Assembly (NCBI GenBank): GCA_946480685.1 | Contig: CAMLLI010000156.1 | Location: forward strand, 1-8,084 | Direction of reading: 5' to 3' | Length of the DNA: 8,084 nucleotides | Source: an uncultured Flammeovirgaceae bacterium | GTDB lineage: Bacteria > Bacteroidota > Bacteroidia > Cytophagales > Cyclobacteriaceae | Shown here: piece after piece, positions 1-7,000 of the stretch | How the letters are laid out: each line of letters opens with the position of its first letter | How positions within the stretch are numbered: position 1 is the stretch's first letter | Position numbers and translations under genes: made by a program | The notes under the pieces: model-generated | Seen by the model: the letters and a program-made list of their open reading frames with translations, nothing else | What the model was told of the DNA's origin: nothing | The model's database searches: none

Positions 1-1
1 C

Positions 2-1165
2 ACACCGATCGGAAAATTTGGTGGTACGTTAGCCACCGTGCGCCCGGATGATCTGGCAGCGCATGTGATACGCGAACTGCTCAAGCGAAATCCATCGCTG
101 GATGTAAAGGCGATTGAGGATGTGATCTTCGGTGCAGCCAACCAGGCCGGTGAAGATAATCGAAATGTAGCGCGCATGGCACTACTCCTGACAGGCTTGC
201 CGGTCGAGGTTGGTGGTGTTACTGTAAATCGATTATGCGCTTCCGGATTACAAGCCATCATGCAGGCAGCACAAGGTATAATGACAGGCAACGGTGACGT
301 GTATATAGCGGGCGGTGTGGAGAGCATGAGTCGCGCTCCTTTTGTGATGGCAAAAGCGGAAGAACCTTTCGCACGCAAGCAGGAGATATTTGATACTACA
401 ATGGGATGGCGCTTTATAAATTCGAAACTCTCCGAGCTATATCATCCTTATTCCATGGGAGAGACTGCTGAAAATGTAGCAGCAAAGTGGAAGATCACCC
501 GCGAAGAACAGGATGCATTTGCCTACCAATCACAAACACGCTATCAGCAAGCCTATACACAGGGAAAGTTCCAGGAAGAAATTGTAGCAGTACCCGTTCC
601 GAAATCAAAAGACGAATTTTTTCTTTTTGAAAAAGACGAACACCCTCGCGCGACAACGCTCGAGAAACTGGCAACACTCAAGCCGGCTTTCCAGGCGAAC
701 GGAACGGTAACTGCAGGAAACTCTTCCGGTATAAACGATGGTGCAGCTGCTTGCCTGGTGGTGACAGAAGATATACTAAAGCAATATAATTTGACACCAC
801 TGGCGCGAGTTGTATCAACGGCAGTAGCCGGAGTTGATCCAGCCTATATGGGTATAGGTCCTGTGCCGGCAACACAAAAAGCACTGAAGCGTGCCGGACT
901 AAAACGATCCGATATAGGTCTCACCGAACTTAACGAAGCCTATGCAGCACAATCTATAGCCTGCATCCGCGACCTCGATCTTGATCCCGAAACCGTCAAC
1001 GTCAACGGTGGGGCTATTGCTTTAGGACACCCGCTCGGCTGCAGTGGCGTACGCATCAGCGCAACACTCCTCTATGAAATGAGAAAACAAAATATAAAGT
1101 ACGGCCTGGCAACGATGTGCATTGGTGTAGGGCAGGGGGCGGCTGTTGTTTTTGAGAAAGCGTAG
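2..1165 (+). CDS. pcaF: 3-oxoadipyl-CoA / acetyl-CoA thiolase, 5'-partial
   Basis: Thiolase-superfamily enzyme that cleaves a 3-oxoacyl-CoA with CoA to release acetyl-CoA, or runs in reverse; cytoplasmic. The frame is open to the window edge and reads TPIGKFGGTLATVRPDDLAA, the conserved thiolase N-terminus, so the GTG at 38 is an internal Val codon and about 11 residues plus the true start are missing. Of 387 visible residues, the acyl-accepting Cys is at about 79 (LCASGLQA), the catalytic His at about 343 (GHPLG) and the second catalytic Cys at about 373 (CIGVGQG). Blocks such as GGVESMSRAPFVM, FDTTMGWRF and MGETAENVAAKW resemble the 401-residue PcaF/PaaJ group (beta-ketoadipate and phenylacetate degradation) more than short-chain biosynthetic thiolases; the subgroup is inferred by recall of the family. 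No pca or paa neighbour is visible, so a generic acetyl-CoA acetyltransferase role remains possible. It ends with TAG seven bases before a palindromic repeat. Confidence 0.93.
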   Translation, partial: TPIGKFGGTLATVRPDDLAAHVIRELLKRNPSLDVKAIEDVIFGAANQAGEDNRNVARMALLLTGLPVEVGGVTVNRLCASGLQAIMQAAQGIMTGNGDVYIAGGVESMSRAPFVMAKAEEPFARKQEIFDTTMGWRFINSKLSELYHPYSMGETAENVAAKWKITREEQDAFAYQSQTRYQQAYTQGKFQEEIVAVPVPKSKDEFFLFEKDEHPRATTLEKLATLKPAFQANGTVTAGNSSGINDGAAACLVVTEDILKQYNLTPLARVVSTAVAGVDPAYMGIGPVPATQKALKRAGLKRSDIGLTELNEAYAAQSIACIRDLDLDPETVNVNGGAIALGHPLGCSGVRISATLLYEMRKQNIKYGLATMCIGVGQGAAVVFEKA

Positions 1166-1171
1166 CTTTTG

Positions 1172-1237
1172 TGTGTTTACGTGTTTACGTTTGTACGTGT
1201 GTACGTAAACACCTACACACGTAAACACCTAAACACA
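1172..1237. repeat. 66-bp near-palindrome of eight 8-bp units
   Basis: The gap between the thiolase gene and truA is almost filled by a palindrome centred between 1204 and 1205. Pairing outward by hand, 29 of 33 positions are complementary; the mismatches are 1201/1208, 1196/1213, 1191/1218 and 1180/1229. It divides without remainder into eight octamers from 1173 to 1236: GTGTTTAC, GTGTTTAC, GTTTGTAC, GTGTGTAC, then GTAAACAC, CTACACAC, GTAAACAC, CTAAACAC. That is four units followed by four inverted units. The RNA would form a long hairpin, but neither side has a U-tract, so it is not a standard intrinsic terminator. It could be a dispersed repeat, a 3'-end-stabilising hairpin or a protein-binding array; the function is unknown. 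Confidence 0.9.
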
Positions 1238-1244
1238 TTGAGAC

Positions 1245-1991
1245 ATGCGTTTCTTCTTCGAGATTTCTTACAACGGTACCAACTATAGCGGATGGCAAAG
1301 TCAGAATAACGCTACCGGTGTGCAGGCTGTTGTGGAGGATGCGCTTTCCAAATTGTTGCGCGAAGAAATTAGTATTATAGGAAGTGGTCGTACGGATACA
1401 GGAGTTCATTGCGAGCAGCAATTTTTTCACGCTGATATTCAAAACAAATTTGACCAGGAGAAATTAGTTTTGAAACTCAATTCGTTTCTGCCAAAAGATA
1501 TAGCTATACCCTCTGTACATCGTGTAAAAGACGAAGCACATGCACGGTATGACGCCAACGAGCGAAGCTATATATACAGAATCACAACCAAAAAGAATCC
1601 ATTTCTTGAAGGTCTCGCATTGCATTACTTTAAAGCTCTCGATATAGCGCGCATGAATGAAGCAGCTGCGTTGATGATTGGCAAGCATGACTTTGAGAGT
1701 CTTAGTAAAGTAAAAACAGATGTCAATAATTTTATGTGTGATATAAAGAAAGCGGAGTGGAGGCAACGCGATGCTTTGCTTGAATTTCACATTACTGCCA
1801 ATCGTTTTTTACGCGGCATGGTGCGCGCTACTGTTGGGACGCTGCTCGATGTAGGCATCGGGAAAACATCCTTGAAAGAATTTCAGGATATACTGGATAG
1901 TCGTGACCGCAGGGAGGCCGGTGCCAATGTGCCACCGCATGCGCTATATTTGGTTGAAGTAAAATATCCGGAGAGTATATTTTTAAAGTAA
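1245..1991 (+). CDS. truA: tRNA pseudouridine(38-40) synthase TruA
   Basis: Converts uridines 38, 39 and 40 in the anticodon stem-loop of many tRNAs to pseudouridine, supporting decoding accuracy; cytoplasmic and normally a homodimer. The 248-residue product has the usual family length. It opens with the RNA-binding fold strand (FFFEISYNGTNYSGWQSQ) and carries the catalytic block GSGRTDTGVHC, in which Asp51 is the nucleophile. Downstream are YDANERSYIYRI at about 103-114, with the conserved active-site Tyr and Arg, HDFESLSK near 148, and the C-terminal NRFLRGMVRATVGTLLDVG block. The ATG at 1245 gives the family N-terminus directly and sits eight bases after the palindromic repeat, so the leader is very short unless the repeat is transcribed with it. 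No Shine-Dalgarno site is visible, as is common in Bacteroidota. Confidence 0.97.
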   Translation: MRFFFEISYNGTNYSGWQSQNNATGVQAVVEDALSKLLREEISIIGSGRTDTGVHCEQQFFHADIQNKFDQEKLVLKLNSFLPKDIAIPSVHRVKDEAHARYDANERSYIYRITTKKNPFLEGLALHYFKALDIARMNEAAALMIGKHDFESLSKVKTDVNNFMCDIKKAEWRQRDALLEFHITANRFLRGMVRATVGTLLDVGIGKTSLKEFQDILDSRDRREAGANVPPHALYLVEVKYPESIFLK

Positions 1992-1994
1992 TTT

Positions 1995-2035
1995 CTTTGT
2001 GCAACTTTGTGCGGTTCCTCTGTGGCCAATGTGCC
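1995..2035. repeat. short 10-bp-phased direct repeat before ispF
   Basis: Just after the truA stop lie CTTTGTGCAA (1995-2004) and CTTTGTGCGG (2005-2014), a 3-base interruption, CTCTGTGGCC (2018-2027), and a partial AATGTGCC (2028-2035). The shared core is CTYTGTG. It lies in the 67-base gap between truA and ispF and occurs nowhere else in the window that I can see. The sequence resembles CTTTGTG-type intergenic repeats that I recall as dispersed in Bacteroidota and some other bacteria; that is recall, not a search. No function can be assigned. Confidence 0.65.
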
Positions 2036-2058
2036 ATGGATTTAAAAATTACTGAAGA

Positions 2059-2547
2059 ATGAAGATACGAGTAGGAATGGGTTTCGATGTACATGAACTC
2101 GAAGAAGGCCGCGACTTTTGGTTAGGCGGTATAAAGCTGCCAGCTACCAAGGGTGCCGTTGGACACTCCGATGCCGATGTACTCATACACGCTATATGTG
2201 ACGCGTTACTGGGCGCAGCAAATCTCCGAGATATAGGCTATCACTTTGCCAACACCGACAATCGCTGGAAGGGCATGGACAGTAAATTCTTTTTGAAAGA
2301 AGTTACAGCCATGCTGCACGAACGCGGATGGAAAGTAGGCAATGTAGATTGCACCGTTTGTCTCGAGAAACCCAAGGTAAATCCACACATCGATGCAATG
2401 AAAAAAGTGTTAGCCCCATTGATGAATATCACCGAAGAAGATGTTTCCATTAAAGCTACCACCAATGAGAAACTTGGTTACGTTGGTCGTGAAGAAGGGG
2501 TGAATGCCTCAGCCGTTGTGTTAATAATGAAAGATGAGCAAGTTTGA
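2059..2547 (+). CDS. ispF: 2-C-methyl-D-erythritol 2,4-cyclodiphosphate synthase IspF
   Basis: Fifth enzyme of the MEP (non-mevalonate) isoprenoid pathway: cyclises CDP-methylerythritol 2-phosphate to methylerythritol cyclodiphosphate with release of CMP. It acts in the cytoplasm as a trimer with a divalent metal at each active site. The product is 162 residues, the normal length. The N-terminus has FDVHELEEGR with metal ligands Asp10 and His12; GHSDADVLIHAICDAL follows at 35-50 and supplies the third ligand, His44. Then come the DIGYHF block (58-63), CLEKPK (101-106) and the C-terminal nucleotide-binding signature KATTNEKLGYVGREEG (132-147). It is a stand-alone protein, not an IspD-IspF fusion. 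The last 14 bases overlap the start of hicA in another frame, so the two are probably cotranscribed. The leader is A-rich (ttactgaagaATG) without a clear Shine-Dalgarno site. Confidence 0.97.
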   Translation: MKIRVGMGFDVHELEEGRDFWLGGIKLPATKGAVGHSDADVLIHAICDALLGAANLRDIGYHFANTDNRWKGMDSKFFLKEVTAMLHERGWKVGNVDCTVCLEKPKVNPHIDAMKKVLAPLMNITEEDVSIKATTNEKLGYVGREEGVNASAVVLIMKDEQV

Positions 2548-2794
2548 AAAAATACTACTGAAGCTTTTACAAGGGAATGCTGATAAAAGTTTTGATTTCG
2601 AAGATCTTGTATCTTTGTTGAAGAAGTTGGGCTTTGAAGTTCGAATTAAAGGGAGCCACCACATCTTTTATAAGGAAGGAATAGAAGAGATAATAAATCT
2701 TCAGCCTGATTCGGGCAAAGCAAAACCGTATCAGGTGAAACAGGTTAGAATGCTGGTTTTGAAATATAGACTTAACGCAAATTATGGAAGCTAA
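2534..2794 (+). CDS. hicA: HicA-family toxin (mRNA interferase)
   Basis: Predicted toxin of a type II HicAB toxin-antitoxin module; HicA proteins have a double-stranded-RNA-binding-like fold and cleave or block mRNA when free of HicB. The 86-residue product has the hallmark GSHHIF at 40-45, where the conserved His is catalytic in characterised HicA proteins. Ahead of it is FEDLVSLLKKLGFEVRIK and after it INLQPDSGKAKPYQVKQVR (54-72). The N-terminal extension of about 20 residues makes it longer than minimal HicA (about 60 residues) but fits a widespread longer subgroup. The ATG at 2534 lies inside the end of ispF (14-base overlap), pointing to translational coupling; the frame then overlaps hicB by 11 bases. 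GC content by hand count is about 35%, clearly below the first part of ispF (about 55% over 2101-2220), consistent with later acquisition. Toxic activity is inferred from the family only. Confidence 0.9.
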   Translation: MSKFEKILLKLLQGNADKSFDFEDLVSLLKKLGFEVRIKGSHHIFYKEGIEEIINLQPDSGKAKPYQVKQVRMLVLKYRLNANYGS

Positions 2795-3002
2795 TCATCG
2801 GTATGAAGTTATCATCTACTGGAGTAAAGATGATAATATGTTTTTGGCTGAAGTGCCTGAACTTCCAGGATGCATGGCGGATGGCAAGTCGCATCAGGAA
2901 GCACTCTCCAATGTTAATGAAGTGATTATGCAGTGGATTGAAACGGCTAAGAGTCTCAATCGTCCTATTCCCGAGCCGAAGGGAAAATTGATGTATGCAT
3001 AA
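2784..3002 (+). CDS. hicB: HicB-family antitoxin, short form
   Basis: Predicted antitoxin that binds and masks HicA. The 72-residue protein is a single partial-RNase-H-like HicB domain: YEVIIYWSKDDNMFLAEVPE, then LPGCMADGKSHQEALSNV (27-44), a helix with WIETAKSLNRP, and the typical closing IPEPKGKLMYA. The LPGC-ADG core and the IPEP-G tail are family signatures. The protein ends there, with no C-terminal ribbon-helix-helix or helix-turn-helix domain, so it probably cannot repress its own promoter the way long HicB proteins do. The ATG at 2784 overlaps the last 11 bases of hicA, so antitoxin translation follows toxin translation, the usual hicA-hicB order. The stop TAA is followed by a 97-base gap to mnmD. 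Confidence 0.9.
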   Translation: MEANHRYEVIIYWSKDDNMFLAEVPELPGCMADGKSHQEALSNVNEVIMQWIETAKSLNRPIPEPKGKLMYA

Positions 3003-3060
3003 CTAGTATATACGTGAAAGTGTTTTGATTTGTACAGCTGTTGTGAAGAGGATGAAACTA

Positions 3061-3090
3061 TATCTGCGAAAATCTGTGTGAATCTGCGGG
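3061..3090. repeat. three 10-bp units (ATCTGYG type) before mnmD
   Basis: Three units in exact 10-base phase: TATCTGCGAA (3061-3070), AATCTGTGTG (3071-3080) and AATCTGCGGG (3081-3090), with core ATCTGYG. They end nine bases before the mnmD ATG, so they would form most of a short leader or contain promoter-proximal DNA. ATCTGCG/ATCTGTG intergenic repeats of this kind are familiar to me from many bacterial genomes (recall, not a search). No hairpin is obvious within the three units, and no function can be assigned. Confidence 0.65.
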
Positions 3091-3099
3091 AACCCAACC

Positions 3100-3771
3100 A
3101 TGAGTATAGAAATCATCACCACATCAGACGGTTCGCATTCATTGCTCAACACGGCACTCAATGAAACGTATCACTCCAAACACGGAGCACTGCAAGAGTC
3201 CATTCACGTTTTTATAAAAGAAGGACTCGATTATTTTCTTCAACGCAAATCTCAAAAAGATATATCCATTCTTGAAGTTGGTTTTGGTACTGGCCTCAAC
3301 GCATTGCTTACAGTACAACGTGCACTTGAACTTCCAAACAACATTATCCACTATACATCGCTTGAAACATTTCCTGTGCCGGAAACAATATGGTCGAAGT
3401 TAAACTATATAGATTCCGTTGGGCTACAGGAAAAATTCAACCAGCTTCATGAGGCAAAATGGAATGAAGTAGTTCTCATCTCTTCGAATTTCAATCTGCG
3501 CAAACTTCAAACATCGTTACAACAAATTGATTTCACATCAGAGTTCGACCTTATATACTTCGATGCCTTCGCACCAAACAAGCAACCTGAAATGTGGGAA
3601 ATCGATGTGTTGAGGCAAGTCGTAAATGCGATGCGGGCTGACGGTATATTTGTAACCTACTGCGCGAAAGGTCAATTGAAGCGAGACTTGAAATCACTTG
3701 GATTGGATGTGGAAACTCTGCCGGGCCCTCCCGGAAAAAAGGAGATGGTGCGAGCTGTTAAAAAAAAATAA
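3100..3771 (+). CDS. mnmD: tRNA 5-methylaminomethyl-2-thiouridine(34) methyltransferase MnmD
   Basis: SAM-dependent methyltransferase for the last step of mnm5s2U34 synthesis at the wobble position of tRNAs such as those for Lys, Glu and Gln (nm5U to mnm5U). The 223-residue protein corresponds to the methyltransferase half of E. coli MnmC (DUF752). The SAM-binding glycine loop is LEVGFGTGLNA at 58-68, the family signature DAFAPNKQPEMW is at 155-166, and the C-terminus has FVTYCAKGQLKRDL and GPPGKKEMVRAV. The N-terminal TTSDGSHSLLNTALNETYHSKHGAL is also typical. The FAD-dependent oxidoreductase half (MnmC1) is absent, so this is the stand-alone MnmD form known from other bacteria. The frame ends in nine A residues (three Lys codons) and tandem stops TAA TAG. 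It is separated from hicB by 97 bases and from gltB by 283, so it may be its own unit. The ATG at 3100 fits the family start. Confidence 0.94.
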   Translation: MSIEIITTSDGSHSLLNTALNETYHSKHGALQESIHVFIKEGLDYFLQRKSQKDISILEVGFGTGLNALLTVQRALELPNNIIHYTSLETFPVPETIWSKLNYIDSVGLQEKFNQLHEAKWNEVVLISSNFNLRKLQTSLQQIDFTSEFDLIYFDAFAPNKQPEMWEIDVLRQVVNAMRADGIFVTYCAKGQLKRDLKSLGLDVETLPGPPGKKEMVRAVKKK

Positions 3772-3942
3772 TAGAACAATAAAAATCGCTTCATTTTTGT
3801 CTGACACCATTGAAGAATCCTCAACCGTTTTCGGTAATTATTAAAATTTTCAAAATCAGCTATGGTGCAATCGTGTTCGTTTTCTAGTTTTTAAAATGTT
3901 TTGAATTAAATCTGAAAAGATTCCAAAAATTCTGGCGGTTTA

Positions 3943-3974
3943 GTTTTATCCAGAAATATCTTCTGTTTTATCCA
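3943..3974 (+). promoter_or_regulatory. 10-bp direct repeat, possible regulator site
   Basis: GTTTTATCCA occurs at 3943-3952 and again at 3965-3974, an exact copy with start points 22 bases apart, about two helical turns, so both copies face the same side of the DNA. This is a common geometry for regulator binding upstream of a promoter. The second copy runs into the AT-rich TAATTTTATAG stretch, a possible -7 region, about 80 bases before gltB. The site and any regulator are inferred; in AT-rich DNA a chance repeat is possible. Confidence 0.35.
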
Positions 3975-3987
3975 TAATTTTATAGAC

Positions 3988-4007
3988 TCCGTTTTGCCCT
4001 AAACGGA
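3988..4007 (+). promoter_or_regulatory. 7-bp perfect inverted repeat in gltB leader
   Basis: TCCGTTT (3988-3994) and AAACGGA (4001-4007) are perfect reverse complements separated by six bases (TGCCCT). It lies 47 bases before the gltB start and just downstream of the possible -7 element, so it could be a dyad operator overlapping the transcription start or a small 5'-UTR hairpin. There is no U-tract after it, so it is not a terminator. The function is inferred from position only. Confidence 0.4.
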
Positions 4008-4054
4008 TGACACACACCCTTTTTTACAACCAGACAAACTAACCAGAAAGAAAG

Positions 4055-7000
4055 ATGAAAGAAACAACCAGCCGTGGTTTGTACACCCCAGAACTGGAAC
4101 ATGATGCCTGTGGTATCGGCTTTGTTGCCAACATCAATGGTACAAAGACGAACCAAAACCTGCTCGATGCTCTTACCATGCTTGAAAACATGGAGCACCG
4201 TGGCGGTAAAGGCAGCAGTCCTAAAACCGGAGATGGCGCGGGTGTATTGATTCAAATCCCCTATGACTTTTTTGCAGATGAAGCGAAACGCCTCGGCTTC
4301 GAGCTCCCAGCTCCAGGCAAGTATGGCGTGGGTATGGTATTCTTCCCGCGCGACAAAAAAGTAAGCAACGCATGCCGTGAGGTATTGCGCAAGAATATTA
4401 AAGAACTTGGTTTAGAGCTGATCGGATTTCGCGTAGTACCCGTTGACCACAGCGTGCCCGGCCCAGGTGCTGCTGAAGTAGAACCGGTTATTGAACAAGT
4501 ATTTGTAAAGCCGCTTGATGAAACGGTTACAGGCGATGCTTTTGAAAGAAAACTTTTCGTATTGCGTAACTATTCTTTGCATGCAGTTGCCAATACAGTT
4601 AAGGGGAACAACAAAGAATTTTATATAACAAGCTTTTCTGCGCGTACTATTGTTTACAAAGGACAACTTCGTACTGAGCAGTTAAGAATATATTTCAACG
4701 ATCTGCAGGATTCGCGTTTGAAGACAGCGATGGCGCTTGTTCACTCGCGCTTCTCTACCAATACATTTCCAAACTGGAAGCTGGCGCAGCCTTTCCGGTA
4801 TATAGCACACAACGGAGAGATCAATACCATTCGTGGTAACGTAAACAAAATGAAGTCGAAAGAAGCTCTCTTCAAATCGACATTGTTTACCGAAGATGAG
4901 TTGAAGAAACTTTTACCGATTACAAGTCCGGATGGATCAGACTCTGCCAACCTTGACGCACTGGTTGAAATGCTCGTGTTGTCTGGCAGAACTATACCAC
5001 ACGTAATGATGATGCTGGTGCCGGAAGCATGGCAGGATAACAAGCTGATGGATCCGCACCGTAAAGCATTTTATAAATATCACGCTTCGATGATGGAGCC
5101 GTGGGATGGTCCTGCAGCATTGGTGTTTACTGATGGTGTGCGTATAGGGGCCACGTTGGATCGTAATGGACTTCGTCCGCTTCGCTATTGCGTTACACGT
5201 TCTGGTCGTGTGATCGCAGCATCCGAAGCTGGTGCGTTAACCATCGATCCAAAAGATGTACTGGAAAAAGGGCGCATCACACCGGGTAAGATGCTCATGA
5301 TCGATACCGAGAAAGGTAAAGTACTCGATGATGAAAAAGTGAAGCGTTCTGTATACGAAGGTAAATCATACTATAACTGGATCATTCAGAATCGCCTCAA
5401 GCTTCGTCTGGAGCCGGAGGTAGAATGGGTTGAGACAAGCTTCGATGAGAAGACACTTGTTCAACGCCAGAATGCATACGGATATACTTCGGAAGATATC
5501 AAGACAATCATTCTGCCGATGGCAGAAAAAGGATATGAAGCGATTGGTTCGATGGGAGATGATACTCCACTCGCTGTACTTTCAAAAGAGAGTCGCCATA
5601 TCTCGAACTATTTCAAACAACATTTTGCACAGGTAAGTAACCCTCCGATCGATCCGATCCGCGAGCGTCTCGTAATGTCTCTCTTCACACGTGTAGGCGC
5701 AAGTCTCAACGTGCTGGATGAAACACCTGAGCATACGCGCCAGATACACATCTCTCAACCGGTGTTGTTGAACGATGATCTCGAAAAACTCAAGCATCTG
5801 CAAGACCAGGGATTTGAATACGCAGTTATTCAATGCGTGTTCAAGGCAGATGGTGAACCTGGCAGACTGGAAGAAAGTATAAATCGCATTTGCTGTGAAG
5901 CTGAGAAAGCAGTACGTGCCGGTAAAAAAATACTTATACTCTCCGACAAGAAAATCAGCAACGAGTATGCTCCTATACCTTCATTGTTATCAGTAGGTTC
6001 GGTTCACCAGTATCTTGTAGAGAAACGTATTCGTACACAGGCTGGTCTTGTAGTAGAAGCGGGCGATGCATGGGAAGTACAACACTTTGCAACCATCATC
6101 GGTTATGGTGCAAGTGCAGTGAATCCATATATAGCACTGGAAAGTATACATTCGATGAACAAGCACGGCATGTTCTACAAGCCGCTTGCAGATGAAGAAG
6201 CGTATGCAAACTTCCAGAAAGCAATTGGTAACGGCTTGTTGAAAGTAATGTCGAAGATGGGTATCAGTACCTTGCAGTCATACCAGTCATCGCAGATCTT
6301 TGAAGCGGTAGGACTTGGCAGTGATGTAATGGAAAAATGTTTCCGTGGCACGATCAGTCGTATCGAAGGTTTATCATTCGATGATGTAGCAAGCGAAGTA
6401 CTGGTTCGTCATAAACTTGCATTTGCTACCGACAGTAAAGAGCTGCAGGTGGGTGGTGTATATCAGTGGAAGCGCAGAGGCGAGAAGCACATGTTCAGCC
6501 CTGAAGTTATACACTTGCTGCAACACTCTACGAAGACAAACAACTACGATCTCTATAGAAAGTATGCGCAGAAGATAAACGATCAAACCCGTGATCAGCT
6601 TACGATCCGCGGATTGTTCGAGTTCAAGAAGCGTAATCCTATACCATTAAGTGAGGTTGAACCTGTTGAAGAAATCTTCAAACGTTTTGCCACAGGTGCA
6701 ATGTCATTCGGATCGATATCATTCGAAGCACACACTACACTTGCTATCGCGATGAACCGTATAGGCGGTAAGAGCAACAGCGGTGAAGGTGGAGAAGATG
6801 AGATCCGCTATGAGAAAAAAGAAAACGGTGACTGGGAACGTTCTGCTATCAAGCAGGTCGCTTCCGGACGTTTCGGTGTAACAAGCTACTACCTGTCGAA
6901 TGCAGATGAGCTGCAGATCAAGATGGCGCAAGGTGCTAAACCTGGCGAAGGTGGACAGTTACCAGGTCATAAAGTAGATGAATGGATTGGTCGTGTTCGT

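Larger units (their letters stand above)
3772..4054 (+). other. AT-rich intergenic region and gltB leader
   Basis: A 283-base gap between mnmD and gltB with no credible gene; it is visibly AT-richer than the flanking genes. It should contain the gltB promoter. No convincing Bacteroidota -33/-7 pair (TTG spaced from TAnnTTTG) could be fixed: TAATTTTA at 3975-3982 resembles a -7 box but lacks the final G and has no TTG at the right distance. No strong intrinsic terminator for mnmD is visible. The notable substructures are listed separately: a 10-bp direct repeat and a 7-bp inverted repeat close to gltB. Confidence 0.6.

Noticed and set aside
7..14. GATCGGAA at the 5' end resembles the adapter core
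   Set aside because: It encodes the conserved Pro-Ile-Gly-Lys of the thiolase N-terminus in frame, and the match to adapter stops after GATCGGAA. It is genomic.
1172..1237. CRISPR array
   Set aside because: Units are 8 bp and contiguous with no spacers, and half are inverted. No cas genes are nearby.
1464..1790. 108-codon open frame on the - strand
   Set aside because: Antisense shadow of truA, with no recognisable motif or own leader.
3006..3013. GTATATAC palindrome after hicB
   Set aside because: Eight-base AT-rich palindromes are expected by chance; there is no spacing or repeat context to support an operator.
3760..3768. Run of nine A residues at the mnmD 3' end as a possible frameshift error
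   Set aside because: The frame ends with tandem stops immediately after the run and the protein already has its full conserved C-terminus, so an indel would change little; no evidence of an error.
3824..3835. Small hairpin ACCG-TTTT-CGGT as an mnmD terminator
   Set aside because: A 4-bp stem is too weak, and the following bases (AATTATTAAAATTTT) are not a clean U-tract. Not supported as a terminator.
5430..5636. 68-codon open frame on the + strand
   Set aside because: It lies wholly inside gltB in another frame and has no recognisable domain; the gltB frame is continuous and conserved through it.
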